Assembly: GCA_030345135.1 (NCBI GenBank)
Contig: CP128386.1
Coordinates: forward strand, 6,307,623 to 6,371,622
Origin: Chitinophagaceae bacterium DXS
GTDB taxonomy: Bacteria > Bacteroidota > Bacteroidia > Chitinophagales > Chitinophagaceae
DNA: 64,000 bases
Direction: 5' to 3'
Made by a program: the position numbers and the translations under genes. Below the pieces are notes generated by a model, which saw nothing but the letters and a program-made list of their open reading frames with translations, did no database searches and had not been told where the DNA came from. Positions 1-8,663 of this stretch are shown here, piece after piece (within the stretch, counting starts at the first letter, position 1; the number at the start of each line of letters is the position of its first letter).

Positions 1-58
1 TTAAGCCCCTCATGGCCGATGGTACTGCACTATCATGCGGGAGAGTAGGTAGTTGCCA
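1..58 (+). rRNA. rrf: 5S ribosomal RNA, 3' end only
   Basis: The first bases match the conserved 3' half of bacterial 5S rRNA: the CCGATGGTACTGC segment followed by GGGAGAGTAGGT and the closing GCC region. The gene is cut by the left window edge, so its 5' half and presumably the 16S and 23S genes lie upstream. A hairpin with a T-tract follows directly. The exact 3' end is estimated. Confidence 0.85.
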
Positions 59-69
59 TATTCTTTTAA

Positions 70-97
70 AAGCCTCACTTCTAGTGGGGCTTTTTTA
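70..97 (+). terminator. rRNA operon terminator
   Basis: AAGCCTCAC pairs with GTGGGGCTT (one mismatch) around a short TTCTA loop and is followed by TTTTT. It sits directly after the 5S 3' end and should end the rRNA operon. Confidence 0.8.
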
Positions 98-419
98 TTT
101 TATACCATTGACGTAAACAAGCATGCCCTTATCTCGGAGCTGGATTTGTCATCATCATTTTTTCTGCCCATCTCAATCAGACATAACCAGTGCCCCCCCG
201 CTAGTATTGACGCAATTTTTATTAGTACATATTTTCCTCAGTTTAATTCATCTCTGGTCAGTAATCAAATCGAATAATGCCCAGGAAATAAGCTATCTAT
301 TTTGATCATGAACTAAAGGGCTACATACACAGTTTTTTGTCATTTTTTTAATAGCATAATAACAAGCTCATAGCCGAATTTTTCACTGATTTTTCCCATT
401 GCTTCGTTAGATTTGTTAC
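98..419. other. Intergenic gap, no gene seen
   Basis: Between the rRNA terminator and the ApbE-like gene I see no convincing coding region; two overlapping short frames have no codon pattern, ribosome site or family resemblance. A TAGATTTG at 409-416 fits the Bacteroidota -7 consensus but lies so close to the ATG at 420 that use would give a leaderless message. Otherwise nothing is recognised. Confidence 0.5.
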
Positions 420-1418
420 ATGCGTATTTTTCTATTGCTTGGCATATTGACTGCTGGATATTTTCAACGTGAAACTTGGCTAAAGAAACAGATCAGTGGT
501 TTTGCTCAGGGTACAACTTATCACATTACTTATTATTCTGGTGATACAAGTATTACTCAAGCTAACGTAGACAGTGTCTTAAATTCAATTGACAGTTCTC
601 TTTCGATCTACAAACCGTACTCCACAATTACACGATTTAATCAGTCCGAGAAAGGAACTGTAATTGATGCGCATTTTATCAAGGTCTTCAATAAATCAAT
701 AGAAACATACAAGGCTACAAATGGTCTTTTCGATATTACAGTAGCTCCTCTTGTTACCGCCTGGGGATTTGGCGCAAAAAAGAATAATAGCATGCCTGAT
801 TCGGCTCAAATAGAGCAATTGAAAGAATGTGTAAGTTCTGATCTTTTGAAACTGGAGGGAAATTTTTTGAGGAAGGAGAAGCCGTGTGTTCAGGTTGATG
901 TAAATGGTATTGCTCAGGGTTATACCGTGGATGTGCTTGCTGATTATTTTGAAAGTCGGGGCATTACAAATTACATAATAGAAGTAGGCGGTGAAATAAG
1001 AGTTAGTGGCAGAAAAATGCCATCAGGAGAAGAAATGAAAATTGGTATTGAATCTCCAGGCGATGATGAGATTGCTCCGGAAATCATGCAGCAGGTTGTC
1101 AAACTGAAAACCGGCGCAATAACAACCTCCGGAAACTATCGAAAGTACTATGAAAGTGACGGAAAGCGGGTCTCTCACCTTATTGATCCCAGAACCGGCT
1201 ATTCACTGCAGAATGAAATGATTAGTGTTACTGTATATGCAAAAGATGCCATCACGGCAGATGCATATGATAATGCGCTAATGACAATGGGAAGGGATAG
1301 TGCTTTGAGGTTTGTAGAGAACAGAAATGATATTGCGGCATATATGATTTATAAAAGAAAAGATGGCGTTGTAGCTGATACGGCGACTTCAAAATTTTAT
1401 GAACTGATGAAACAATGA
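420..1418 (+). CDS. apbE: ApbE-family FAD:protein FMN transferase
   Basis: ApbE enzymes work outside the cytoplasm and move FMN from FAD onto a Thr of target proteins such as Rnf/Nqr subunits, using Mg2+. The 332 residues contain the family landmarks: an N-terminal hydrophobic segment, GTTYHITY at the domain start, the VDVNGIAQGYTVD block, IEVGGEIRVSG, HLIDPRTGYS and the C-terminal ITADAYDNALMTMG metal/flavin site. The N-terminus lacks a lipobox Cys, so an anchor or uncleaved signal is more likely than a lipoprotein. No flavoprotein target is encoded nearby. The next gene starts 38 bp downstream on the same strand, so co-transcription with the oxidoreductase is possible, although a functional link is not obvious. 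Confidence 0.88.
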   Translation: MRIFLLLGILTAGYFQRETWLKKQISGFAQGTTYHITYYSGDTSITQANVDSVLNSIDSSLSIYKPYSTITRFNQSEKGTVIDAHFIKVFNKSIETYKATNGLFDITVAPLVTAWGFGAKKNNSMPDSAQIEQLKECVSSDLLKLEGNFLRKEKPCVQVDVNGIAQGYTVDVLADYFESRGITNYIIEVGGEIRVSGRKMPSGEEMKIGIESPGDDEIAPEIMQQVVKLKTGAITTSGNYRKYYESDGKRVSHLIDPRTGYSLQNEMISVTVYAKDAITADAYDNALMTMGRDSALRFVENRNDIAAYMIYKRKDGVVADTATSKFYELMKQ

Positions 1419-1456
1419 TTCACATAACTTTAAAACTAAAATAAATCACTCTAACG

Positions 1457-2665
1457 ATGATCCGAAGAAACTTCATTAAACAAGGCGGTCTTTTAGCCGG
1501 CGGTTTGTTATTACATAATCAGATGGTAAAAGCATTTTCTTCCAGCGCAGTTGAAGACAAAATAACAGTTGGTGTTATTGGTTGTGGAGACAGAGGGAAG
1601 GGAGTTATGCAAATGATTAATGAACTTCCTGACGAGTTTAACATCGTGGCCATTTGTGATGTGATGGATTTTAGAATTGAAGAAGCAAAAAAACAAAATC
1701 CTTCCGCTAATTATAAAGTGTATAAAGATTACAAAGCGCTGCTGGATGATAAGTCCATCCAGGCAGTATTGATTGCCGTTCCTTTGTATTTGCACCACGA
1801 TATGGCTGTAGATGCATTAAAAGCCGGTAAGCATGTATATCTTGAAAAGACTATGACCTTTACTATTCCTCAGGCAGAGAACCTGGTTAAGGTGGCAAAA
1901 CAATATCCAAAACAAACCTTGCAGGTTGGGCATCAGTACAGGTATTCTCCCTTATATTTTAAAGTTAAGGAGTATGTAGAAAAAGATTACCTGGGTAAAG
2001 TAACACAGATCGATTGTCGCTGGGACAGAAACTGGAACTGGCGCAGACCTGTACCTTCTGGCTTGTCTGATAAAGTAATCAACTGGAGGATGTATAAGGC
2101 TTATTCCGGCGGTCTGGCTGCAGAATTATTGTCGCACCAAATGGATTTTATCAATTGGGCATTTAATACGCATCCGGATGAAGTATTTGGAACAGGAGGC
2201 ATAGATTTTTATAAGGATGGCAGGGAAACCTATGATAACCTGCAAGTGGTGCTGCGGTATAATAACGCAGGCATGATTGGAAACTTCGGTGCAACCTGCG
2301 GTAATGCTCATGATGGATATATATTTAAAATAAAAGGCACAAAGGGTGCTATTCATTTATTGGTTAATGACGGCATCTATTATCCCGAGCCAGGTCACAG
2401 AAAAGAACTGGAGACTGTTGACGGCGTTACTGCCGCCACAAAAATTGAATGGAACAAAGAAGGCGGTGTGCCCATTTTAAAAGAAAAATTGAAAGACGGC
2501 ACATGGTATGCGTTGAAAGATTTTTATAAGAGCATTACCACAAAAACGCCTCCTGCATCAAATGTATTAACAGGAGCAACTACTGCGTTCTGTGTACATC
2601 TTGCTAACAATGCGGCTTATTCAAATACCGTACAAAATTGGAAAAATGAGTACACTCTTGCGTAA
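1457..2665 (+). CDS. Tat-exported Gfo/Idh/MocA-family oxidoreductase
   Basis: A 402-residue NAD(P)-dependent oxidoreductase of the Gfo/Idh/MocA family, which acts on sugars, inositols or their derivatives. A twin-arginine signal (RRNFIKQGG, then a hydrophobic run to about residue 27) predicts export with the cofactor bound. The Rossmann fold begins at about residue 35 (VGVIGCGDRGKG). LEKTMTF around residue 130 corresponds to the family's EKP motif, with Pro replaced by Thr. The C-terminal sheet domain follows. Exported members are common in Bacteroidota, where some act as glycosidases or glycoside-modifying enzymes. The substrate cannot be read from sequence. It shares an operon-like spacing with apbE and converges on a second family member. 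Confidence 0.85.
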   Translation: MIRRNFIKQGGLLAGGLLLHNQMVKAFSSSAVEDKITVGVIGCGDRGKGVMQMINELPDEFNIVAICDVMDFRIEEAKKQNPSANYKVYKDYKALLDDKSIQAVLIAVPLYLHHDMAVDALKAGKHVYLEKTMTFTIPQAENLVKVAKQYPKQTLQVGHQYRYSPLYFKVKEYVEKDYLGKVTQIDCRWDRNWNWRRPVPSGLSDKVINWRMYKAYSGGLAAELLSHQMDFINWAFNTHPDEVFGTGGIDFYKDGRETYDNLQVVLRYNNAGMIGNFGATCGNAHDGYIFKIKGTKGAIHLLVNDGIYYPEPGHRKELETVDGVTAATKIEWNKEGGVPILKEKLKDGTWYALKDFYKSITTKTPPASNVLTGATTAFCVHLANNAAYSNTVQNWKNEYTLA

Positions 2666-2696
2666 GGAATAGTACATATTATAAACAGCTTATAAA

Positions 2697-2732
2697 CAAG
2701 AAGGCAAAATCATAGATGATTTTGCCTTCTTG
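2697..2732. terminator. Bidirectional terminator, 17-bp perfect stem
   Basis: A perfect 17-bp inverted repeat (2697-2713 with 2716-2732) around a 2-base AG spacer, containing GGCAAAATCAT and ATGATTTTGCC. It lies between two convergent genes. The downstream T-tract is weak, but the very stable stem and position make it a shared terminator. Confidence 0.75.
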
Positions 2733-2769
2733 TTTATTGTAAAGATTAACTAATATCCCTGGTAAATAA

Positions 2770-4083
2770 CTATACTTTGGGTTCCCAGCCTTTCTCATAT
2801 TCTCTTCTCCATAATTTCATTGCGTCTTTATTATTGGTTATATGACCATTTGAGGGATCACAGTGCAGTGTTGAATTGGAGCGCTGTGCAATATTGGCCA
2901 GATGGCAAAGAAGCACGCTCTTATGGCCTTCGGTTGCAGGCGAGTTAAGCGTAGCTTCACCCTTTATACTTTTAATAAAATTATTGAAGTGATATAGATC
3001 CAGATTGCCGGTTGCACTTACAGGATTTGTCGGATCTGCTTTTTCATCGCTCTTTACTTCCTTTACAAGCTTATTAGCAACATCAAATACCTTATAGTCG
3101 CCGCCACCGTAATTCACAAGTGTGCCCTTGTCACCATAAATAATAAAGCCTCTTCCTGCTCCTTCAACAGGGAAAATATTGCAGCTTCTGCTTTCCCATG
3201 AAATTGATTTGGAATCGCCGAATTCAAAACTGGCTACTTGCGTATCCGGTGTTTGCCAATCATCTTTAAATGCATATCTACCACCTGAAGATGTTACCTG
3301 AGTAGGGTAATCAACTCCTAAAAACCATCTGCAGCAATCTATTTCGTGCGTACCGTTGTTGCAGGCTTCTCCTGTACCCCAATGCCAGAACCAGTGCCAG
3401 TTGTAATGCACCAGGTTGTCCTGGTAATCTCTGCGGGGTGCCGGACCTTGCCACAATTCAAAATCAAGCGTAGAAGGAACTGCTACTTTCTTGCCAATGC
3501 CAATGCTCTTGCGGTTATTGGCATACCATGCTTTAGCAAAGTATGCGTTACCAATAATACCCTCGCGTACCTCTTTTGCCGCTTGTATTAGCGTTGGCAT
3601 CGAGCGGCGCTGGTTGCCCATTTGTATCAGCTTATTGTATTTCTTCATGGCTTCCCCGAGAAGTTCTCCTTCGTAGGGATTCTGTCCACAAGGCTTTTCA
3701 ACATAGACGTGCTTATCGTGCGACACGCCGAGAATGGCTGCCGGAGCATGCCAGTGATCGGGCGCAGCAATGATCAATGCATCAAAATCTTTCTGGGCAA
3801 CAAGTTTTCTAATATCTTTTACAATGCCGGGTTTGCGTGGCGCTTTTTTCAATGCCTCCAGGCCGTTCCCAATTGCCTTTTCTTCAACATCACATATATA
3901 CCCAACTTCTACATTTTCCAATTCAGAATAACATTTAGCCAGGTATGCACCGCGGCTGTTTACGCCCATTACAGCTACGATAACCTTATTGCTGGGAGCA
4001 TTTTTCCCAAATACCGGAAAGTTAAGAATAGTAAGGCCTGCTGTAGCCAGAGAAGTGTTTTTTATAAATGTTCTTCGTTGCAT
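2770..4083 (-). CDS. Tat-exported Gfo/Idh/MocA-family oxidoreductase
   Basis: A 437-residue member of the same superfamily as the preceding convergent gene but of a different subfamily. It has a twin-arginine signal (RRTFIKNTSLATAG) and a nucleotide-binding start VIVAVMGVNSRG. The family EKP motif is intact in VYVEKPCGQNP. The family-typical THEIDCCRWFLG helix carries the His expected in the active site. The C-terminal portion (GRGFIIYGDKGTL, then LYHFNNFIKSIKG) matches the standard GFO_IDH_MocA_C layout. Reaction likely involves a sugar or glycoside outside the cytoplasm; substrate unknown. It is divergent from a LacI regulator 112 bp away, which is a plausible controller. Confidence 0.87.
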   Translation of the reverse strand: MQRRTFIKNTSLATAGLTILNFPVFGKNAPSNKVIVAVMGVNSRGAYLAKCYSELENVEVGYICDVEEKAIGNGLEALKKAPRKPGIVKDIRKLVAQKDFDALIIAAPDHWHAPAAILGVSHDKHVYVEKPCGQNPYEGELLGEAMKKYNKLIQMGNQRRSMPTLIQAAKEVREGIIGNAYFAKAWYANNRKSIGIGKKVAVPSTLDFELWQGPAPRRDYQDNLVHYNWHWFWHWGTGEACNNGTHEIDCCRWFLGVDYPTQVTSSGGRYAFKDDWQTPDTQVASFEFGDSKSISWESRSCNIFPVEGAGRGFIIYGDKGTLVNYGGGDYKVFDVANKLVKEVKSDEKADPTNPVSATGNLDLYHFNNFIKSIKGEATLNSPATEGHKSVLLCHLANIAQRSNSTLHCDPSNGHITNNKDAMKLWRREYEKGWEPKV

Positions 4084-4195
4084 ATGGCATAAATAATTAA
4101 ATGTTACTAAATGTATAATTATTTTTGGAAGTAGATATGAGCCAAATGAGACTAATTAAATTTATTCGAGGAGTTACAAACTTTTTTCGGTTGCC

Positions 4196-5212
4196 ATGAA
4201 AAAAATTTCAATAAAAGATATTGCATCGAAGGCCGGCGTTTCAGTTTCTACGGTATCCTTTGTTTTAAACAATAAAGCAAAGGAAATGCGTATAAGTGAT
4301 GAAAAGGTTCAGATCGTTAAGAAGATAGCTGCCGAAGCTGGTTATAAACCGAACCTCCTTGCAAAAAGTCTTCGGACCGGCAAAACGAAAACCATTGGTT
4401 TGATGATAGACGATATTTCCAATAATTTCTTTGCCAGTATAGCAAAAGTGATTGAACTGGAGGCCAAGAAGCTTGGATATAAAGTGTTTTATTGCAGTAC
4501 CGAAAATGATCCTGTACGTGCCAAAGAAATCCTGCAGTTACTGGAAGATGCTCACGTAGACGGATTTATTATAACGCCTACTGAAAAGCTGCAGACAGAA
4601 ATAAAGAGACTGTTACAAATAAACAAGAAAGTTGTACTGCTGGACAGGTATTTTCCCGACATAAACGCCACCTGCATAATGGTCGACAGCTATAAGGGCG
4701 CCTATGATGCAACCAGCTTGCTGCTGAAGAAAGGTTATAAAACAATAGCACTTGTTTCAAATGACCTGCACATGATTCAAATGCAACAACGCGAAAATGG
4801 TTACAGGGACGCCTTAAAAGCAATGAAGATTAAATACGATCAAAAATTAGTGACCAGGCTGCATTATATTGGAGGTGAAGAGGAAGATATGGTTGACAGG
4901 CTGGTTGATTTTTTTGAACGTTGCCCTGATGCTGATGCTGTATTCTTTTTGAATAATTCATTAGGGATTGTAGGATTGAAAGCACTTCGGAAACTTGAAT
5001 ATAAAATAGGCAAGGATATAGCTGTTATAAGCTTTGATGATAATCTTGTATTTGCGCTGAACACACCTGCTATCAGCGTTGTATCACAGCCAATACAGGA
5101 TATAGGGACACAGGCAGTGGAGCTTCTCATCAGATCAATAGAGGAGGGTAAATCGTTGCCCGGAAAGACTATTTTAAAATCAGGGAAGGTTATTGTTCGT
5201 GAATCATTTTGA
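4196..5212 (+). CDS. LacI-family transcriptional regulator
   Basis: Full-length 338-residue LacI/GalR regulator. The N-terminal helix-turn-helix (IKDIASKAGVSVSTVSFVLN, residues 5-24) and the hinge helix region (LLAKSLRTGKTKTIGLMI) are intact, followed by a periplasmic-binding-protein-like sensor domain ending in VISFDDN and SVVSQPIQDIG. Ligand is unknown, normally a sugar or sugar phosphate. It is divergently placed with a Gfo/Idh/MocA oxidoreductase gene, the most likely local target. LacI-type operators often have a central AACGTT, and such palindromes occur at 28883 and 40651 in this window, but no link to this protein can be shown from sequence. Confidence 0.9.
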   Translation: MKKISIKDIASKAGVSVSTVSFVLNNKAKEMRISDEKVQIVKKIAAEAGYKPNLLAKSLRTGKTKTIGLMIDDISNNFFASIAKVIELEAKKLGYKVFYCSTENDPVRAKEILQLLEDAHVDGFIITPTEKLQTEIKRLLQINKKVVLLDRYFPDINATCIMVDSYKGAYDATSLLLKKGYKTIALVSNDLHMIQMQQRENGYRDALKAMKIKYDQKLVTRLHYIGGEEEDMVDRLVDFFERCPDADAVFFLNNSLGIVGLKALRKLEYKIGKDIAVISFDDNLVFALNTPAISVVSQPIQDIGTQAVELLIRSIEEGKSLPGKTILKSGKVIVRESF

Positions 5213-5244
5213 TCCCACAAATACATTTAAATATAAACGAAAAA

Positions 5245-5270
5245 AAGCAGGCAAAAAAGCCTGCTTCTTT
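5245..5270. terminator. Bidirectional terminator
   Basis: AAGCAGGC and GCCTGCTT pair across an A6 loop, with A-rich sequence on the left and TTCTTT on the right. It sits between the convergent LacI and universal stress protein genes and can serve both strands. Confidence 0.75.
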
Positions 5271-5291
5271 GTAGTTAAACATAGGAATAAG

Positions 5292-6152
5292 TTATAGCTC
5301 ATTGCCATTATGGTCAACTGTTAATACCGGTATATTCGATTTGTATGACAATAATTTTTGTGTGATCTTATTCCACAGTCCGGGAAGGCAATACTCCTTC
5401 ATGGAGGTAATCATAATAAGATCTGCATTTATTTTCTTTGAAAAATCGAGCGTTGCTTTTGCAAGGTTCTTTCCCTCAAGTATAAAAGATTGTACGGGAA
5501 TTGTAGTAAGGCTTTGAATGATTTCAAGCGTATCATTTAAGATAGGAATGTCTGCACCGTTGTCTTTCTTTAATGACAATACATAGATGGTTGATTTAAA
5601 GTAGCGGCCCAGCATGGCTGCAAACCTTATTCTACGCATGGGCACATGATCATGCAATGGCAATACGATCTTTTTAAAATGACTAATCAACCCACTTGAG
5701 CGAACAGCCAGTACAGGAACATTCGTTTTTCTTGCAAGCGAACTGATGGAAACTGTTGACCATATTCTGTGAAGTAAATTAAATCGTGACAAACCTTTGA
5801 TCACAAGATCCATTTTGTATTTGTCAATATAATCGGCGAGCACCGCCTGCGGGTGTCCATGTAACACACTTATCTCAATTTTACCACCGCTGCATAAATG
5901 ATTTTCATACTGCGCTTTTAGCAATGCCAGTTTTTTGCCGGCATACTCCATGTCGGTTGTTGCATCGTAACTCCATACATACCCGGTATCACTTCCAATA
6001 ACAGGTATTGCAAACGACGATACTACATGCACCAGGTGAATGTTACATGTAAATGTATTTGCAAGTTCTATTGCCTTGGCTATAGCCCATTTACTACGGG
6101 CAGTGAAATCAACGGGAACTAAAATATTGTATAAAGTGTTTGGCATGGGCAA
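5292..6152 (-). CDS. Universal stress protein, two UspA domains
   Basis: A 286-residue protein made of two tandem UspA folds, roughly residues 1-150 and 155-286. The first begins LYNILVPVDFTARSKWAIAKAIELA, the classic start (beta strand, VPVDF, long helix), and the VLAVRSS strand closes it. The second is more divergent (KIVLPLHDHVPMRRI). Such proteins are cytoplasmic, bind nucleotides or small ligands and help survival in starvation or redox stress; the exact role is unknown. It starts 25 bp after the end of the glycosyltransferase/phosphatase fusion on the same strand, so the two are probably co-transcribed. That supports a stress-solute role for the fusion enzyme. Confidence 0.88.
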   Translation of the reverse strand: MPMPNTLYNILVPVDFTARSKWAIAKAIELANTFTCNIHLVHVVSSFAIPVIGSDTGYVWSYDATTDMEYAGKKLALLKAQYENHLCSGGKIEISVLHGHPQAVLADYIDKYKMDLVIKGLSRFNLLHRIWSTVSISSLARKTNVPVLAVRSSGLISHFKKIVLPLHDHVPMRRIRFAAMLGRYFKSTIYVLSLKKDNGADIPILNDTLEIIQSLTTIPVQSFILEGKNLAKATLDFSKKINADLIMITSMKEYCLPGLWNKITQKLLSYKSNIPVLTVDHNGNEL

Positions 6153-6177
6153 TATTTTTTGGGGTTAAACAATTTGG

Positions 6178-7557
6178 TTATTCTATTTCATTTAGTATTG
6201 ATTGAAACTTGTATTCGTTAATTTCCTTCGTTGCCATTTTTTTAAGGATGTCATCCTTTGAACAAAATGCAAATCCTTTACCTGCGTGTCCTACAATGCA
6301 TCTGTCGTCCTTACTATCTCCAATGGCAATGCAGTTTTTAAATTTCACATTGTACTTTTCACAGGCATACTGCATCGCATTCGTTTTGCAATATGCATGT
6401 CCGCAATTGCTGTCGGGCGAGGCGAAGAAATAAGATGGCATATTTACTTCACCTGTTGCCTTTCCTTCGAATAATTCCAACTGATTTGCATAAGAAAAAT
6501 CAGCACCGATATTTTTCATAAGATAATTTGTTATCAATGTATAGCTGTTGCTGATTATGCCGACAGTATAGCCTCTTTCCTTAAGAGCACTGATAACGGG
6601 TTTAACATCTTCTACTATCTCAATGTTGTGGACTACGTCAAGCAATTCGTCAATCGTTCTTCCCTTTAATAAAAGTCCGATGTGTTTTGTAAGGATGATG
6701 GGGTCTGTATCTCTTTCCCTTAGATCTTCAAGTTTAGCAGAAAAGCCGAACTTTTTTGCACAGGCATCAATGAACCTGCCTTTTAAAATTGTATCGTCCA
6801 TGTCGAATATAGCCATTTTTTTGAAGCTGGCTAATTTTTCCTGCAAAACATCGTGCATCTGCCTGTTAATTTCTTCCAGGGATTTAACATATTCTTCATC
6901 TACCTCAGTTGGATTTTGCTGTTGTGTCTTGGCAATGATTGCTTTTGCAACCTCCTTACTCATTTTTCCGAGTGCTTCCCAGGGCTTACTCTTATTTTCT
7001 ATATAGCCAATATTAACTTCTTTAATTCTGGCTTTCATCAAATACATATCTATTAAAATGCCAACATCAACGCCATAGTCGTTATAAAACTTTATTCTGT
7101 CAAAAAAGTTCTTTTTTCCAGCGATCATTCCGCTTAATGGTTGAGAAAAATGGGCGAGACCAGGATAAAATATTGTGAGTAATGGCTTTGCAACGAGCTC
7201 TGTTACACGCCCGGCATTTCTAGCGAAAGTACCTTTTACAAAATCGACCTCATTTAGCAACAACGGCTCCGTTAACAGCGCAATTGTTTCGTCAGGATAG
7301 GGATTTATATCCCCATCAAGAAATACCAGTATTTCATTTGAAGCCTTATTAATGCCATCTCTCATCGAGATGCCTTTTCCCCGGGTTTCGCTGATGACCA
7401 CAGTAGCACCACCAGAAGTAGCTTCTGCAACTGTGTTATCTTCTGATTTGTCATCCACCACAATAACTTCATTTACCAGGGGATTTTGCAAGCAAAACAG
7501 TACAATGCTTTTAATCGTTTTTTCTTCATTTAGTGCGGGGATAATAACACTCACCAT
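6178..7557 (-). CDS. GT81-like glycosyltransferase fused to HAD phosphatase
   Basis: A 459-residue two-domain enzyme. The ATG at 7557 is chosen because GGGAGG lies about 7 nt upstream; a 16-codon-longer frame lacks support. Residues 1-215 form a GT-A glycosyltransferase: VSVIIPALNEEKTI, the DGD metal motif (81-83), RGKGISMRDG, and PLSG...DYGVDVGILID, all resembling glucosyl-3-phosphoglycerate synthase (GpgS, GT81). Residues 248-459 are a SerB-like HAD phosphatase with DMDDT (252-256), SNSYT and GDSKDD. Synthase plus phosphatase in one chain would make a phospho-glycoside and dephosphorylate it, as in glucosylglycerate or mannosylglycerate synthesis. This route is inferred; the acceptor and sugar donor cannot be read. 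It is followed closely by a universal stress protein gene. Confidence 0.8.
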   Translation of the reverse strand: MVSVIIPALNEEKTIKSIVLFCLQNPLVNEVIVVDDKSEDNTVAEATSGGATVVISETRGKGISMRDGINKASNEILVFLDGDINPYPDETIALLTEPLLLNEVDFVKGTFARNAGRVTELVAKPLLTIFYPGLAHFSQPLSGMIAGKKNFFDRIKFYNDYGVDVGILIDMYLMKARIKEVNIGYIENKSKPWEALGKMSKEVAKAIIAKTQQQNPTEVDEEYVKSLEEINRQMHDVLQEKLASFKKMAIFDMDDTILKGRFIDACAKKFGFSAKLEDLRERDTDPIILTKHIGLLLKGRTIDELLDVVHNIEIVEDVKPVISALKERGYTVGIISNSYTLITNYLMKNIGADFSYANQLELFEGKATGEVNMPSYFFASPDSNCGHAYCKTNAMQYACEKYNVKFKNCIAIGDSKDDRCIVGHAGKGFAFCSKDDILKKMATKEINEYKFQSILNEIE

Positions 7558-7670
7558 AAAATTTCCTCCCAATTTTATTTTGTTTAGTTTTCCGGTTAAG
7601 AACAAACGCTCTGTTAATGCTATTGGTGCGCGTATTTACGCAAATGATCAGGTAATGCTATGAAGGCCTT

Positions 7671-7703
7671 CAAAGATAGTGGTTATCATTTATAATAATT
7701 CAA
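7671..7703 (-). promoter_or_regulatory. Promoter of the GT/HAD-usp transcript
   Basis: On the minus strand, TATCTTTG (7671-7678) matches TAnnTTTG exactly, with TTG at 7701-7703, spacing 22 bp (one more than usual). Transcription would start near 7665, giving a leader of about 108 nt. Confidence 0.55.
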
Positions 7704-7897
7704 GCCCGTAAACACCGAAAAATTTTAAAAAGGCGGGTAAAACACTGATAATTCAACCTGGGATTGCGGAAGATCTAAAAAGCTTTTAAAGAGAGAACAA
7801 AGCCTCATAATTATTATTGCAGGCTTGTTAATTCATATAGGATTTGGGAGGAGATGGTGCTTTTGTCATTTTTTTCCAGTACCAAATTGATGGCAAA

Positions 7898-7923
7898 GAA
7901 AAAGTCCGGCATAAGCCGGACTT
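7898..7923 (-). terminator. Terminator of the RRM gene
   Basis: AAGTCCGGC (7902-7910) and GCCGGACTT (7915-7923) form a 9-bp stem with an ATAA spacer. Read on the minus strand it is followed by TTTTTC, as expected for an intrinsic terminator after the gene ending at 7957. Confidence 0.85.
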
Positions 7924-7956
7924 AACATGAATTGAGACTTTATTCTAATGTGATGA

Positions 7957-8361
7957 TTAATAACGGTTGTATCCACCGCCGCCTTCGCCACGGTTGCGAT
8001 TGTATCCGCCACCGCCGCCACCGCGGTTGAAGCCGCCACCGCCGCCGCCACGGTTAAATCCACCGCCGCCGCCGCCGAAGCTTTTCTTTTTAAATCCACC
8101 ACCGCCACCATTGTCTTGTTTTGGTGCAGACTCGTTTACAACAATCTTACGGCCAGAGATCTCGCTTTCGTGCAGTTCGCTGATAGCTTGTCTCGCTGCG
8201 CTTTCATCACCCATTTCAACAAAGCCGAAGCCTTTGCTACGGTTGTTATTAAATTTGTCGGTAATAATTTTTGCGGAAACAACTTCTCCGTAAGGTGAGA
8301 ATAAATTGTACAAATCATCACTGGTCATGTTCCAGTTAAGGTTTCCAACGTAAATGTTCAT
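7957..8361 (-). CDS. RRM RNA-binding protein with Gly-rich tail
   Basis: A 134-residue single-RRM protein like the cyanobacterial/Bacteroidota Rbp group and plant glycine-rich RNA-binding proteins. RNP2 is IYVGNL (residues 3-8) and RNP1 is KGFGFVEM (about 44-51), both with the aromatic residues that stack on RNA. From residue 86 the chain is low-complexity: runs of five or six Gly separated by FNR, YNR or FKKK, ending in YNRY. Such RGG-like tails bind RNA weakly and can promote condensation. Family members are often cold-induced. It has its own terminator. No promoter was clearly identified in the 302-bp gap shared with efp. Confidence 0.92.
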   Translation of the reverse strand: MNIYVGNLNWNMTSDDLYNLFSPYGEVVSAKIITDKFNNNRSKGFGFVEMGDESAARQAISELHESEISGRKIVVNESAPKQDNGGGGGFKKKSFGGGGGGFNRGGGGGGFNRGGGGGGYNRNRGEGGGGYNRY

Positions 8362-8663
8362 GGTAAAAAATTAAATAAATAAATAAAACCAAAAATTCAG
8401 TAGCCCAAGAAACCAAAAACATTTACGCTAAACGTTAAGGAAAAATGGAAGAACTGCATCTTGGATGATACAAAATTGTAAAAAAAATTTGGGATTTTCC
8501 AATATTTTTTTTAAGAATTTCCATTAAAAAACGCCTTAAAATGAAGCTTTTTTGCGATGTTCTTGCGTTATTTCAAAGAAGTTACAGAAATTAAAAATGA
8601 AGTTAAAATAATTAGCGTTCAATTGCTACTTTTGCGCCCTAATTAAAACTTTAAAACGATTAT
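8362..8663. other. Divergent promoter region of RRM gene and efp
   Basis: A 302-bp AT-rich gap between divergent genes. The efp promoter is at its right end. The left half contains ATAAATAAATAA runs just upstream of the RRM start, typical of Bacteroidota translation initiation regions. No other feature is recognised. Confidence 0.5.
8627..8642 (+). promoter_or_regulatory. efp promoter -7 element with GC-rich start region
   Basis: TACTTTTG (8627-8634) fits TAnnTTTG and is followed by CGCCCTAA. The same 16 bases, with one change, occur before fusA at 26356-26371. No good TTG -33 element is visible. A GC-rich start region after the -7 is what stringently controlled promoters show elsewhere; this control is inferred. 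Confidence 0.6.

Larger units (their letters stand above)
7558..7956. other. Intergenic gap between RRM and GT/HAD genes
   Basis: This gap holds the GT/HAD promoter (7671-7703) and the terminator of the RRM gene (7898-7923). The rest is AT-rich and I recognise no gene or RNA in it. Confidence 0.5.

Noticed and set aside
53-305. Two small frames after the 5S gene
   Set aside because: They start inside the rRNA terminator region and show no codon bias, ribosome site or homology I recognise.
3622-4092. 156-residue frame opposite the Gfo/Idh/MocA gene
   Set aside because: Antisense shadow of a well-supported gene, with no motif or ribosome site.
7866-8111. Ala/Val-rich frame on the minus strand
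   Set aside because: It is a frame-shifted reading of the Gly-codon repeats in the RRM gene tail.
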